A stretch of DNA of 49,065 bases, from positions 1 through 49,065 of the forward strand of contig JAFDZK010000002.1 in the NCBI GenBank assembly GCA_018267005.1, in the 5' to 3' direction. Positions 1-8,602 of the stretch are shown piece after piece. The translations under genes and the position numbers were made by a program. The first letter of the stretch is position 1; every line of letters starts with the position of its first letter. The DNA comes from Bacteroidota bacterium. Lineage in GTDB: Bacteria; Bacteroidota; Bacteroidia; Sphingobacteriales; Sphingobacteriaceae. The notes under the pieces were generated by a model, which had not been told where the DNA came from, ran no database searches, and saw only the letters and a list, made by a program, of their open reading frames with translations.

Positions 1-2
1 GT

Positions 3-34
3 GATTACACCGATTTTAAAGATTACATCGATTT
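3..34. repeat. Two copies of an 18-bp direct repeat
   Basis: GATTACACCGATTT (3-16) recurs as GATTACATCGATTT (21-34), one change in 14 bases, at a period of 18. The second copy runs into the argH stop codon (complement of 33-35). The array may extend upstream of the window. Similar intergenic repeats are, from memory, common in Sphingobacteriaceae. Confidence 0.6.
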
Positions 35-1367
35 AGCGGGTTAGGTTTTCAACTGCTCTGTCCACTTTTTCAAAATCGAAACTTTTCAAAATCTTATCCA
101 TCGACTTCACGATATGTTCGGTTCCGAGATTGCCTATGCTGCCTTCGTGGGTGTGATTAACTTTCTTTTCGGGATTGAATTCGCCCTTTTCGATGGCAAG
201 GCCTACCTGCTGATAAGCATCGCGGAAAGGAACACCATCGAGCACCAGTTTATTCACTTCGTCCACGCTAAAGAGGTAGGCGTATTTCGGATCATCAAGA
301 ATGTTTTTCTTGACCTCGATATGCTGCAGCATAAATTCGGCCATCTGCAGGCACAGCTTCAGATCGGTAAAGGCCGGGAAAAGCAGTTCTTTCAGTAGTT
401 GCAGCTCACGGTGATAACCCGACGGCAAATTGGTGGTCATAATGGCTACGTCGTTCGGCAGGGCCTGCAGGCGGTTGCATTTGCCGCGCATGATCTCCCA
501 AACATCCGGGTTCTTTTTATGCGGCATAATGCTGCTGCCGGTGGTCAGGGTATCCGGGTAACTTACAAAAGCGAAATTCTGGCTTAGGTACAGTGTCTGG
601 TCCATGGCCATTTTGGCTAAGGTTGCCGCAATGGACGCCAGGGCCTGCGCGATGATCCTTTCGGTTTTACCGCGGCCCATCTGCGCGTAAACTACGTTAT
701 AATTGAGCTGATCGAATCCTAACAGTTCGGTGGTTAAAGTACGGTTAAGCGGGAACGAGGAACCATAGCCCGCAGCCGACCCCAAAGGATTTTTGTTGGT
801 GATCTTATATGCAGCAAGCACGATCTCCAGGTCGTCTACCAGGCTTTCAGCATAAGCGCCAAACCACAGTCCGAACGATGAGGGCATGGCCACCTGCAAA
901 TGCGTATAACCCGGCAGCAAAACGTCTTTATGCTTTTCGCTGAGCTCCGTAAGCCTGCGGAAAAGCCTTTCGGCGGCCTCAACAACCGCCTTCAGTTCGC
1001 TGCGGAAAAACAGTTTCAGGTCTACCAGCACCTGGTCGTTACGCGAGCGGCCGCTGTGAATCTTTTTACCGGCATCACCGATGCGGCGGGTGAGCAATAA
1101 TTCCACTTGTGAGTGCACGTCTTCCACATTTTCCCAGATGGAAAATTTGCCCGCGAGAATGTCTTTGTAAATGGCTTTCAGCTCCGCCTGTACCGCGTCG
1201 AGGTCTTCCTTGCTTAGCAGTCCCACGCTGTTCAGCATACGGGTATGAGCAAGTGAACCGAGCACGTCGAATTCGGCCATTTGCGCATCGAACTCGCGGT
1301 CACGGCCGACTGTAAAATTCTCAACCAGTGCATTTACATCGACGGATTTTTGCCATAGCTTGCTCAT
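33..1367 (-). CDS. argH: Argininosuccinate lyase
   Basis: Cleaves argininosuccinate to arginine and fumarate, the last step of arginine synthesis, in the cytosol. The 444-residue length is normal for the family. The fumarase/aspartase-superfamily signature GSSIMPHKKNPD is present near residue 280, and the N-terminal HSGRSRNDQV motif near residue 105 is also intact. The ATG start is followed by a typical ArgH N-terminus (MSKLWQKS). It lies 49 bp downstream of the TonB-C/TPR pair on the same strand and could be read through from it. A near-consensus -7 box (CATATTTG on the minus strand) sits just upstream. The M20 deacetylase at 5678 is a probable pathway partner. Confidence 0.97.
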   Translation of the reverse strand: MSKLWQKSVDVNALVENFTVGRDREFDAQMAEFDVLGSLAHTRMLNSVGLLSKEDLDAVQAELKAIYKDILAGKFSIWENVEDVHSQVELLLTRRIGDAGKKIHSGRSRNDQVLVDLKLFFRSELKAVVEAAERLFRRLTELSEKHKDVLLPGYTHLQVAMPSSFGLWFGAYAESLVDDLEIVLAAYKITNKNPLGSAAGYGSSFPLNRTLTTELLGFDQLNYNVVYAQMGRGKTERIIAQALASIAATLAKMAMDQTLYLSQNFAFVSYPDTLTTGSSIMPHKKNPDVWEIMRGKCNRLQALPNDVAIMTTNLPSGYHRELQLLKELLFPAFTDLKLCLQMAEFMLQHIEVKKNILDDPKYAYLFSVDEVNKLVLDGVPFRDAYQQVGLAIEKGEFNPEKKVNHTHEGSIGNLGTEHIVKSMDKILKSFDFEKVDRAVENLTR

Positions 1368-1416
1368 AGTGCAAATATGGTATAAATCGTAAAGAATTTA
1401 AGGATACAGTACCTGC

Positions 1417-2460
1417 TTAATTCGCGCAAAGCTTTTTCATGCTTTTGGCTGCACCTACCTGACCGAGTGTCGCCAGGTACGACAAATCGCTGCATGCTTT
1501 GTCTTTGTGGCCCAATTTTAGATTGCACATCGCTCTCAGGTAATGGGAATCGATATCAATGCTGTCCATTTCGATGCATTTATCCAGCAGATCGATAGCA
1601 TTTTGATAATCACCGGTCCGAAATTCTTCTATCGCCTGGCGATAATTTGCATTAACGGTTCGAATATCCGCAAAGCTCAGGGGCTGGAAATCTTCGACCT
1701 GCTGTATGAAAGGATATACTATCGATATAGCGTTTAATCTGCCGGGTACGCTTGTGTACGTTAATGCCATTTCAACCCGGGTATTTACAGCGGCATTGTT
1801 CCTATAAGCTGGCCGCCAGCGTGAATCCAATCCCCGGAAAACATAAATTACTGATTTAGCCAGGTTGTCGGGAATGCTATCCCTATTTAGAATAGTGATG
1901 TCCTTGACGTTACCGGTCTTATTGATCACAAACGTTATCTTCAGCCGGAATTTGCCCTGTATGCCGGTAATAAAATTGTTCAGTTCCGTCGACCGGCCAT
2001 CAAATTCGGGAAACAAAAAGTTATTTGCTACATATACGGAATCCTGCAACGCAGGGTCATAATAACTTTCGGAGCGGATTGTTTTGTTTCCCACCCTGAC
2101 AAAATAATAGACCCTTATTTTTGAAGAATCCAGCCCGTTTATCATTTCCGACAACTTAAGACTATCCTCAGTTAGTTTAATGATGTGATAGCTCTCTGTA
2201 CTACCCATCATCAACGCGCTATCAGCTACTTTATAAGACGTGCTAGCTTCATTAAACAATACACTTGTGCTTTTATCTACCGTTTTGTTTTTGTTAAATC
2301 TGTATTTCAGAAAGTGCATGCCGCAGCCGGTATGATCCACTATCCGGCTGCCATCCAGCATTTCAGCTTTGCATTTCACCCAAAGGCCCTGCAGGTTCCG
2401 TTCATTAACCTGTGGCAAAGAAAACAAAGGAAGTAGGAGCAAAACGATAAGGCTCTTCAT
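1417..2460 (-). CDS. TonB-C-like / TPR protein, copy 2
   Basis: An exported protein of unknown function, 347 residues. A Sec signal peptide (about residues 1-18, ending LPQVN) is followed by an N-terminal module sharing the string GLWVKCKAEM-DGSRIVDH-GCG with the upstream neighbour. A middle segment (about 165-235, with a conserved WRPAYRNNAAVNT stretch) resembles a TonB C-terminal domain, and the C-terminus (about 275-345) holds TPR-like helices (DYQNAIDLLDKCIEMD). It lies 33 bp downstream of its paralogue at 2494-3522 on the same strand, so the two were probably duplicated in tandem and are cotranscribed. TonB-C in such soluble proteins may be a protein-interaction fold rather than a true TonB. 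The function cannot be assigned. Confidence 0.85.
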   Translation of the reverse strand: MKSLIVLLLLPLFSLPQVNERNLQGLWVKCKAEMLDGSRIVDHTGCGMHFLKYRFNKNKTVDKSTSVLFNEASTSYKVADSALMMGSTESYHIIKLTEDSLKLSEMINGLDSSKIRVYYFVRVGNKTIRSESYYDPALQDSVYVANNFLFPEFDGRSTELNNFITGIQGKFRLKITFVINKTGNVKDITILNRDSIPDNLAKSVIYVFRGLDSRWRPAYRNNAAVNTRVEMALTYTSVPGRLNAISIVYPFIQQVEDFQPLSFADIRTVNANYRQAIEEFRTGDYQNAIDLLDKCIEMDSIDIDSHYLRAMCNLKLGHKDKACSDLSYLATLGQVGAAKSMKKLCAN

Positions 2461-2493
2461 TTTAATTGATTCGTGACGGTCACCGGGTGATTC

Positions 2494-3522
2494 TCAATTT
2501 TTGCAATACTTAGCCAGCTTTTGTGCGGCTTCAACTTGTCCCAAACCAGCCAGGATACTCCAGTCTTTACAAGCTTCCTTTGGTTTTCCCAGGCTGTTGT
2601 TGATAAAGGCCCGTAATTCATATGCGTTCAGGTAAATGTTGTCTATTTCAATGCATTTACCGACCAATTCGAGCGCTTTGTCGCTATGGCCGCTATTAAG
2701 CTGGTTTATGGCGTCTTTAAAATACTGCTGCGCCGCCTCAGCTTCATCCGCGTCAATGGGCGGATAGGGTGCCTTTCGTAAGAATGGGTACTGTATATTT
2801 AAGGTGTTAACATAGTTTTTATGGCTCAGCTTTAGGGTTACCTGCACGAGTGTATTTACAGGCAGGTTATTCTTTCGAGCCGGAACCCAGCTCAGGTCCC
2901 CGAACGCATTACCGGCTATCTTTGCAACACTTCCCGACACGCTGTCGGCTTCCAAAACCGTATATTGTTTCAAGTGACCCTTCTTATCAATAATAAAGCT
3001 CATTTTTAAGGTGCCGTCGTCGAAGCGCGTAGCCATTCCGTACATTAATTTGTTGAAACTATCCTTGCTGACCGGGAATAAAACATTGTTGGCCTGGTAA
3101 ACGGAATCCTTCAGCACCACGTTAAAAGTAGCTGTGGCCGGAGGATTGAGCTGCTGAACCTTTGCGAATATGTAGACCGGCAGTTGCTTGTCCTCCGCCC
3201 CAGGCACAAAGAATGAAAGCTTCAGTGTGTCCTTCGTCAGGCTTATAATGTCATACAAGGTCGCCCCTATGATAAGCGAATCTTTTTTTAAACTATACCG
3301 GACTATAAAGTCGTCAAAAAGTACATCCTGGCTGACGTTCGCCATGCCGTCCGCCCCGAAGGTGTATTTTATGAAATCCATCCCGCAACCGTGGTGATCG
3401 ACAATCCGGCTTCCGTCTTTCATTTCGGCCTTGACCTTTACCCAAAGGCCCTGGATATTTTGCTCAGCAGACTGTGCGGCCGCGAAAAGCGGAAGCATGA
3501 CAAGGAGTAAAATATATTTCAT
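2494..3522 (-). CDS. TonB-C-like / TPR protein, copy 1
   Basis: Paralogue of the next gene, 342 residues, same layout: signal peptide (MKYILLLVMLPLFAAAQ), an N-terminal module with GLWVKVKAEMKDGSRIVDH, a TonB-C-like middle (WVPARKNNLPVNT), and C-terminal TPR-like helices (SDKALELVGKCIEID). It leads the putative three-gene minus-strand run that ends in argH. Upstream on the minus strand a TATATTTA box resembles the Bacteroidota -7 element (TAnnTTTG), but its spacing to an upstream TTTG is short. Probably periplasmic; role unknown. Confidence 0.85.
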   Translation of the reverse strand: MKYILLLVMLPLFAAAQSAEQNIQGLWVKVKAEMKDGSRIVDHHGCGMDFIKYTFGADGMANVSQDVLFDDFIVRYSLKKDSLIIGATLYDIISLTKDTLKLSFFVPGAEDKQLPVYIFAKVQQLNPPATATFNVVLKDSVYQANNVLFPVSKDSFNKLMYGMATRFDDGTLKMSFIIDKKGHLKQYTVLEADSVSGSVAKIAGNAFGDLSWVPARKNNLPVNTLVQVTLKLSHKNYVNTLNIQYPFLRKAPYPPIDADEAEAAQQYFKDAINQLNSGHSDKALELVGKCIEIDNIYLNAYELRAFINNSLGKPKEACKDWSILAGLGQVEAAQKLAKYCKN

Positions 3523-3595
3523 CGCAATAAGTTTAGTTGCCTAAATATAGATGAAATAGCCGAACAAATCAGTGCAAAACTTTAATCGGCCTAAA

Positions 3596-4510
3596 TCAGT
3601 GATCTCCTTTTTCCCGCTCGATAAACTCCGGCCGGTGCAGGTTGGTGCCAAGCGCCTTGTTCAATTGCTCTACCACATAGTCGCACAGCTCTGGCGAGTA
3701 CCGCTCATCGTGCTGGTGCATAAAGAACCATACCGATTGCAGGCCTTGTTCTTTCCAGTCTTTGATGCGCGCCACCCAGTCGTCGACGCGTTTGTAGTCG
3801 GTTCTATCGAGGCTATTGCCTACAAAGCGGATAAAAGCATGCGGCGTTGGCAGTTCCATGTGAACACAGTCGCGGCGGCCCGAGGCATCGGTAATCACCG
3901 AGCCGATGTTGAGTTCATGGAGGGTATTGAAAAAGTTATCGCGCACCTCAGGGACGGCATACCAATCCTTATGACGCACTTCCACGAACACCGGCACATC
4001 TTTGGGCAGCTTTTCCAGGTAAGCCTTCATGTCAGGAAAACTTTTCGGCGTATAATTATCGCCAACCTGTAGAAACAACGGTCCAAGCTGGTCGCCGAAG
4101 GCCTCGATCCCCGCATAAAACTGCGTGGTTAGCTCATCCACATTTTTCAGCCGCCGGAGGTGGGTAATGCTTTGTGAGAATTTAGGACAGAACTTGAAGC
4201 CCGGGTTGCTTGCGGCTTTTTCTTTCCATTTGCTTATCGTAGCCGGTCCGTAAACCTGGTAAAAAGTAGCGTTAAGCTCGATACAGTCGAAATGCTTTAC
4301 ATATTCGTCCAGGAAGTTCGCTTCTTTGGTTTTAACAGGATATATCTTGCCCAGCCATTCCTTTCGTCCCCATTTGGCGCAGCCCACGTGCACCTGCAGA
4401 TCGCCTTTGCCTTTTGCGGCTTTTAAAGTATTAACAGTCAAAGCGGGGTCGGGCGGAAGGGTGAAATCGATCAGGGATAATTCATGCGTGTCAACGCGTC
4501 CAAATTCCAT
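3596..4510 (-). CDS. DUF72 (YecE-like) TIM-barrel protein
   Basis: 304 residues, recognised as DUF72 by the opening GCAKWGRKEWLGKIYP, the strand FDCIELNATFYQVY near residue 75, FKFCPKFSQSITH, and VFVEVRHKDWY near residue 175. The family has a TIM-barrel fold and no firmly established reaction. No signal peptide, so it is probably cytosolic. It is transcribed divergently from the MarR-GNAT gene, with 127 bp between the start codons. Nothing in the sequence shows a substrate. Confidence 0.9.
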   Translation of the reverse strand: MEFGRVDTHELSLIDFTLPPDPALTVNTLKAAKGKGDLQVHVGCAKWGRKEWLGKIYPVKTKEANFLDEYVKHFDCIELNATFYQVYGPATISKWKEKAASNPGFKFCPKFSQSITHLRRLKNVDELTTQFYAGIEAFGDQLGPLFLQVGDNYTPKSFPDMKAYLEKLPKDVPVFVEVRHKDWYAVPEVRDNFFNTLHELNIGSVITDASGRRDCVHMELPTPHAFIRFVGNSLDRTDYKRVDDWVARIKDWKEQGLQSVWFFMHQHDERYSPELCDYVVEQLNKALGTNLHRPEFIEREKGDH

Positions 4511-4577
4511 AGGGCAATAATTTTAGGCCAAGTTAAGGTATGCGAATAGGATTGGCAATTTATTTTTCGATAAACTA

Positions 4578-4626
4578 TTTGATATTTCGGACCAAAGTAT
4601 TTAAACTTGCGTAAGTGCTTACGTAA
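4578..4626 (+). promoter_or_regulatory. Promoter and MarR-type operator of the MarR-GNAT gene
   Basis: TTTG (4578-4581), 20 bases, then TAAACTTG (4602-4609) fits the Bacteroidota -33/-7 pattern with one mismatch. An inverted repeat TTGCGTAAG-TG-CTTACGTAA (4607-4626; nine-base arms, one mismatched pair) overlaps the -7 box and ends 11 bases before the ATG. Repression by the encoded MarR domain is inferred from position; it is not shown by the sequence. Confidence 0.5.
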
Positions 4627-4637
4627 ATTATTCCGTC

Positions 4638-5582
4638 ATGAGTTTTTATGATAAGGTAGGGAAAATGGCCATAGGATCGAGGCTGCGCGGGTTGAGCGAT
4701 ATGATAACCGCCGATGCGGCGCAATTGTATCATATTTACGGTGTGGATATCCACCCGCGCTGGTGGCCGGTTTTCTATTCGCTGACGCAGGCCACCGAGA
4801 ATTCGATCACCGCTATTGGCATCGAGATCGGGCAAACGCATGCATCGGTGAGCCAGATAGTGCGCGAAATGGCCAAACAGGGCTTTGTAACCGAGCGTAA
4901 GAATAAACACGATAAGCGCAAAAACTTTGTCTCGCTCACCGAAAAAGGGAAGGCTGCGGCTATGAAGCTGAACGATCAGCACAAGGATGTGTCGGCAGCT
5001 ATAAACAGGGCTTTTAGCGAAAGCCAGTACGACCTTTGGAAAGCCATCGAAGAATGGGAATACCTGCTGGAGCAGAAAAGCCTGCTGCGCCGCGTACAGG
5101 AGGAAAAGAAAAAGCGCGAAGGCAGCATGGTGCAGATCATTGATTATGCCCCGGAACACAAATGTGCTTTTAAGCAACTGAACGAGGAGTGGATCAGGCA
5201 GTATTTTAAAATGGAAGAGTCGGACTATAAGGCGCTCGACCATCCCGACGAATATATCATCGCCAACGGCGGCCATATTTTCATGGCGGTGTACCAGGGC
5301 GAGGTGGTGGGTACCTGTGCGCTTATCAAAATGAACGGCAAAAAGTTCGAGCTGGCAAAAATGGCCGTTTCACCCAGGGCTCAGGGCAAAAGTATCGGCA
5401 CGCTGCTGGGCCATGCTTGTATTAAAAAAGCGAAAGAGCTTGGCGCGAACACTTTGTATTTGGAAAGCAATACGATATTGAAGCCGGCCATAAATCTGTA
5501 CCTCAAGCTGGGTTTCGAGAAGATCACCGGCCCGCCGTCACCTTATGAACGGTCGAATATACAAATGGAGTTAACCTTGTAG
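4638..5582 (+). CDS. MarR regulator fused to GNAT acetyltransferase
   Basis: A 314-residue two-domain protein. Residues 1 to about 145 form a winged-helix MarR domain (QTHASVSQIVREMAKQG recognition helix near 75-90, wing RKNKHDKRKNFVSLTEKG). Residues about 165-314 form a GNAT domain with the acetyl-CoA loop seen as RAQGKSIGTLLG and the C-terminal strand pair GANTLYLESN and LKLGFEKI. The linker (EEKKKREGS) is charged and in frame, so this is a true fusion. Such bifunctional proteins are known in Bacteria; the acyl acceptor is not. It probably represses its own promoter through the palindrome at 4607-4626. Its stop codon lies inside a perfect hairpin. Confidence 0.92.
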   Translation: MSFYDKVGKMAIGSRLRGLSDMITADAAQLYHIYGVDIHPRWWPVFYSLTQATENSITAIGIEIGQTHASVSQIVREMAKQGFVTERKNKHDKRKNFVSLTEKGKAAAMKLNDQHKDVSAAINRAFSESQYDLWKAIEEWEYLLEQKSLLRRVQEEKKKREGSMVQIIDYAPEHKCAFKQLNEEWIRQYFKMEESDYKALDHPDEYIIANGGHIFMAVYQGEVVGTCALIKMNGKKFELAKMAVSPRAQGKSIGTLLGHACIKKAKELGANTLYLESNTILKPAINLYLKLGFEKITGPPSPYERSNIQMELTL

Positions 5583-5608
5583 AGACGCAAGATTTTGCGT
5601 CTCTACAA
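5577..5608. repeat. Perfect 14-bp-arm palindrome, probable dispersed element
   Basis: TTGTAGAGACGCAA (5577-5590), four-base loop GATT, then the exact complement TTGCGTCTCTACAA (5595-5608). It contains the TAG stop of the MarR-GNAT gene (5580-5582). Near-identical GTAGAGACGC palindromes are, from memory, scattered through Bacteroidota and cyanobacterial genomes. It could also act as a terminator, though no T-run follows. Confidence 0.75.
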
Positions 5609-5620
5609 ATTCCAGGAAAA

Positions 5621-5670
5621 ACCTTTGCCCTTTTACCTTTTTCCTTTCACCTTTATCCTTACTTTTGCTG
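5621..5670. repeat. Pyrimidine-rich periodic tract
   Basis: A run of CCTTT-type units at 6-8 base intervals directly before the M20 gene. A related tract occurs at 43826-43871. Nothing else is recognisable in this gap beyond the palindrome just upstream. Confidence 0.5.
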
Positions 5671-5677
5671 CATATCC

Positions 5678-6742
5678 ATGACCGATCTGAACGCCCGCTA
5701 TGCCGAAGCTGTAAGCCTGCTGCAGCAACTGATTTCCATTCCGTCTTTCAGCAGGGAAGAAGGCAAAACCGCCGATCTGCTCGAGCGATTTTTAAAGGAT
5801 AAGGGCATCGAAACGCATCGTAAGATGAACAACATCTGGGCATGGAACAGGTATTTTGATCCCGCAAAACCGACCATCCTGCTCAATTCTCATCACGATA
5901 CGGTAAAACCTAATTCAGGCTATACGCGCGACCCGTTCGAGGCCAAAATTGAAGACGGCAAACTGTATGGTCTCGGCAGCAATGATGCCGGCGGCTGCCT
6001 GGTTTCGCTGATACAGGTATTCCTGCACTTTTACGACCGTGACGACCTGAAGTACAACTTTTGCCTGGCAACGACAGCGGAGGAAGAGATTTCGGGGGTT
6101 AACGGCCTGGAATCCATTATACCCGACTTGGGTAAACTGGATTTCGGCATCGTAGGCGAGCCAACACTAATGCAATTGGCCATTGCCGAAAAAGGACTGA
6201 TGGTGCTGGACTGTGTCGCCCACGGCAAGTCAGGCCATGCGGCGCGCGAAGAAGGTATCAACGCCATTTATAAAGCCATGGAAGATATCGAATGGTTCCG
6301 CGCCTACCGTTTCCCGAAGGAGTCGGAGGTTTTTGGGCCCATAAAGATGTCGGTTACCATCATCAATGCAGGTTCGCAGCATAACGTAGTGCCCGCTACC
6401 TGTACTTTTACCGTAGACGTTCGTGTCACTGACGCCTATCGCAACGAGGAGGTTTTGCAGATCATTCGCGAGCATGTAAGCAGCGATGTAAAGCCGCGCT
6501 CTATCCGGCTTAAGCCATCGAAAATCGAAAAAGATCATCCCATAGTGCAGGCCGGTATAGCTTTGGGCCGCACAACCTATGGTTCGCCCACTACATCCGA
6601 CCAATCCCTGCTTGATATACAGTCGCTCAAAGTCGGCCCAGGCGATTCGGCCCGATCACATACTGCCGACGAATTCATTTACCTCGATGAAATAAGGGAA
6701 GGGATCGATCTGTATATCCAAATGCTGGAAAAGATCGTTTAA
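5678..6742 (+). CDS. M20 deacetylase, ArgE/DapE type
   Basis: A zinc-dependent amidohydrolase of 354 residues. The metal and catalytic set is visible: H72 and D74 (HHDTV), D103 (GSNDAGG), the glutamate pair at 135-136 (TAEEE), E161 (GEPT) and a C-terminal histidine in SARSHTADEF. The central dimerisation domain starts near residue 170. Family logic and argH 4 kb away suggest arginine synthesis. In Bacteroidota that pathway runs through N-acylated ornithine and citrulline, so the substrate may be N-acetyl- or N-succinyl-citrulline, not acetylornithine. The sequence alone does not decide this, and other M20 amidases remain possible. The ATG sits right after the pyrimidine tract. Confidence 0.85.
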   Translation: MTDLNARYAEAVSLLQQLISIPSFSREEGKTADLLERFLKDKGIETHRKMNNIWAWNRYFDPAKPTILLNSHHDTVKPNSGYTRDPFEAKIEDGKLYGLGSNDAGGCLVSLIQVFLHFYDRDDLKYNFCLATTAEEEISGVNGLESIIPDLGKLDFGIVGEPTLMQLAIAEKGLMVLDCVAHGKSGHAAREEGINAIYKAMEDIEWFRAYRFPKESEVFGPIKMSVTIINAGSQHNVVPATCTFTVDVRVTDAYRNEEVLQIIREHVSSDVKPRSIRLKPSKIEKDHPIVQAGIALGRTTYGSPTTSDQSLLDIQSLKVGPGDSARSHTADEFIYLDEIREGIDLYIQMLEKIV

Positions 6743-6773
6743 TTTAGTATTTTTATCATCAAACCTTTGACCA

Positions 6774-7214
6774 ATGAAACTGATCTGTTTCCTGTTTGCC
6801 GTTATATTTTTATGCGGTTCTGCCAAACCTTACCGGGAGATCGACCTCTATGATTCCACCGGAAATGCCGTTGCCTTCATCGATGATTATATTACAGACC
6901 AAGTTGTTTACCTGTGGAACGGCAAGCCGGTAGCATACCTTCACCAAAATTTTAACAACACAGATGTTTATGGCTTTAACGGAAAACATCTTGGCTGGTT
7001 TGAAGATGGAAAGCTGCGAGACAACGCCGGGTATTTGTTGGGCGAAACCAAAGAAGCCCTCGGCCGGATCACATCCGACGTTCCCATGAAAGGACTGAAG
7101 GATACGCCTCCCGAACAGAAATTCAGGGAACAGGAGCCGCCCAAACCTTATTTTTCTGATCTCTGGTCGTCCACATCGGCAAGCGATTACCTGCCAACCG
7201 GCCGGGATAATTGA
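6774..7214 (+). CDS. 4-fold beta-flower-like protein
   Basis: A short exported protein of 146 residues. After a signal peptide (about 1-17, FLCGSAKP) come four similar strands built around YDSTGNAVAFI, WNGKPVAYL, FNGKHLGWF and NAGYLLG, each about 20-25 residues long. This matches the small '4-fold beta flower' family by eye. The C-terminal 40 residues are proline- and charge-rich without evident fold. The 31-bp gap after the M20 gene would allow cotranscription. The function is unknown. Confidence 0.7.
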   Translation: MKLICFLFAVIFLCGSAKPYREIDLYDSTGNAVAFIDDYITDQVVYLWNGKPVAYLHQNFNNTDVYGFNGKHLGWFEDGKLRDNAGYLLGETKEALGRITSDVPMKGLKDTPPEQKFREQEPPKPYFSDLWSSTSASDYLPTGRDN

Positions 7215-7261
7215 ACGATGAGCCAGGACGGTAATTTCCAACCGATATTGTACCTTTAGAC

Positions 7262-8020
7262 ATGCGCCTGCAAGTCGTCCAAACACAACTCGATCATATT
7301 TTGCCATTGAGGAACTTATTCCTCCAGGAATGCAATTTCCAGGTGCGGTATAATGCGGTGCATGAACGAAATTTGTCCGATTCATACCTGGTTAAAGATG
7401 GTGATGCGGCTATCGGTTATGCCTCGGTTAAAGGCAGGGACGATTTGTCGCTGCGGGATGCCATTTTTGAATTCTACCTTATGCCGGCCTGGCGAAAATA
7501 TTCTTCCGCTGTCTTTAAAGAGCTTTTGTCCGTTTCCAAAGTAAGCTGCATCGAATGCCAGAGCAACGATCCGCTCCTGTCGGGCATGCTTTATGAGTTC
7601 GCGACGGGCATTTATTCGGACGTAATATTATTTAAAAACGGCCCTGTTACAGATATGCATATCCCTGGGGCCATTTTTCGCGAAAGGCAGCACGGCGACA
7701 CTTTGTTCGAACATTATAGCGAGCCTGAAGGTACACACGTCATAGAAGTAGGTGGCAAAGTTGTAGCTACCGGCGGATTTCTATTGCATTACAACAAACC
7801 CTTCGCCGACTTGTATATGGAAGTATTAGAAAGCTACCGCCGGAAGGGTTATGGCAGCCTGATGATTCAGGAAGTAAAAAAGGCATGTTTCCGGGCCGGG
7901 CGGGTGCCGGCAGCAAGATGCAATATTACTAACAAGCCTTCAAAAGCTACATTGTTGAAAGGCGGCCTTGAAATCGCTGGCTATATGCTTAGCGGCGATG
8001 TTAAATCCGAATACCGATGA
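7262..8020 (+). CDS. GNAT acetyltransferase
   Basis: 252 residues. The C-terminal half is a GNAT domain: VIEVGGKVVATGGF strand, ADLYMEVLESYRRKGYGSLMIQEV with the RRKGYG acetyl-CoA loop near residue 198, and an asparagine-rich NITNKPSKATLLKGGL end. The N-terminal 120 residues look like a degenerate second GNAT fold (AIGYASVKGRDDLSLRDAIFEFYLMPAWRK). No signal peptide. It overlaps the next GNAT gene by four bases (ATGA), indicating translational coupling. Acceptor substrate unknown. Confidence 0.85.
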   Translation: MRLQVVQTQLDHILPLRNLFLQECNFQVRYNAVHERNLSDSYLVKDGDAAIGYASVKGRDDLSLRDAIFEFYLMPAWRKYSSAVFKELLSVSKVSCIECQSNDPLLSGMLYEFATGIYSDVILFKNGPVTDMHIPGAIFRERQHGDTLFEHYSEPEGTHVIEVGGKVVATGGFLLHYNKPFADLYMEVLESYRRKGYGSLMIQEVKKACFRAGRVPAARCNITNKPSKATLLKGGLEIAGYMLSGDVKSEYR

Positions 8021-8553
8021 ATCCTATTTTTACCAATCTCACTACCGAACGGCTTTTTTTGCGCGATCTGCAACCCGACGATGCCGAAGAAATATACCGC
8101 CTGCGCAAGGACGAGAAAGTGAATGAGCTGATAGGCCGGCAGAGCGCCGTAACGATAGACGACGCCCGGGAGTTTATCGGGAAGATACTGCTGCTGGCCG
8201 AAAATTACGAAGTTGTCATGTGGGCCATAACCCTCATTGGCAGCAATAAATTGGCCGGTACCATACTTTACTGGCATATTGAACGGCTGAAAGACAAAGC
8301 CGAAGTAGGTTACGAACTGCTGCCCGAATACCAGGGCAAAGGCATTATGACCGAGGCGCTGGAGAAAGTCATCGAATTTGGATTTAAAGAATTGCGCTTT
8401 AAAACCATAACTGCCAATCCGAACGGTAAAAACCTAAAGTCGATACAAGTACTTGAAAGACATGGTTTTGTTAAAACGTCGGAAGATGCTGACGGATATT
8501 GGATGTATGAGTTAAAAGAACCGGGAAACAAGAATCAGGAACCAGGACCCTGA
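8017..8553 (+). CDS. RimJ/RimL-type GNAT acetyltransferase
   Basis: 178 residues with the typical RimJ/RimL opening LTTERLFLRDLQPDDAEEIYRLR, a central EVGYELLPEYQGKGIMTEAL acetyl-CoA site (QGKGIM near residue 110) and the C-terminal NLKSIQVLERHGFVK. The family acetylates protein N-termini or small amines such as antibiotics; neither can be chosen here. The start codon overlaps the stop of the upstream GNAT gene. Confidence 0.92.
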   Translation: MNPIFTNLTTERLFLRDLQPDDAEEIYRLRKDEKVNELIGRQSAVTIDDAREFIGKILLLAENYEVVMWAITLIGSNKLAGTILYWHIERLKDKAEVGYELLPEYQGKGIMTEALEKVIEFGFKELRFKTITANPNGKNLKSIQVLERHGFVKTSEDADGYWMYELKEPGNKNQEPGP

Positions 8554-8602
8554 AAATCTGTCTTAATTCTTGACTTTATAGCAATTTTATTTTGTAACAA
8601 AT

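Noticed and set aside
4575..5276. Long minus-strand open frame opposite the MarR-GNAT gene
   Set aside because: It is antisense to a clear two-domain gene, and its translation shows no family motif.
4638..5582. MarR-GNAT fusion as a frameshift or assembly error
   Set aside because: The linker is continuous, charged and in frame, and such fusions are known.
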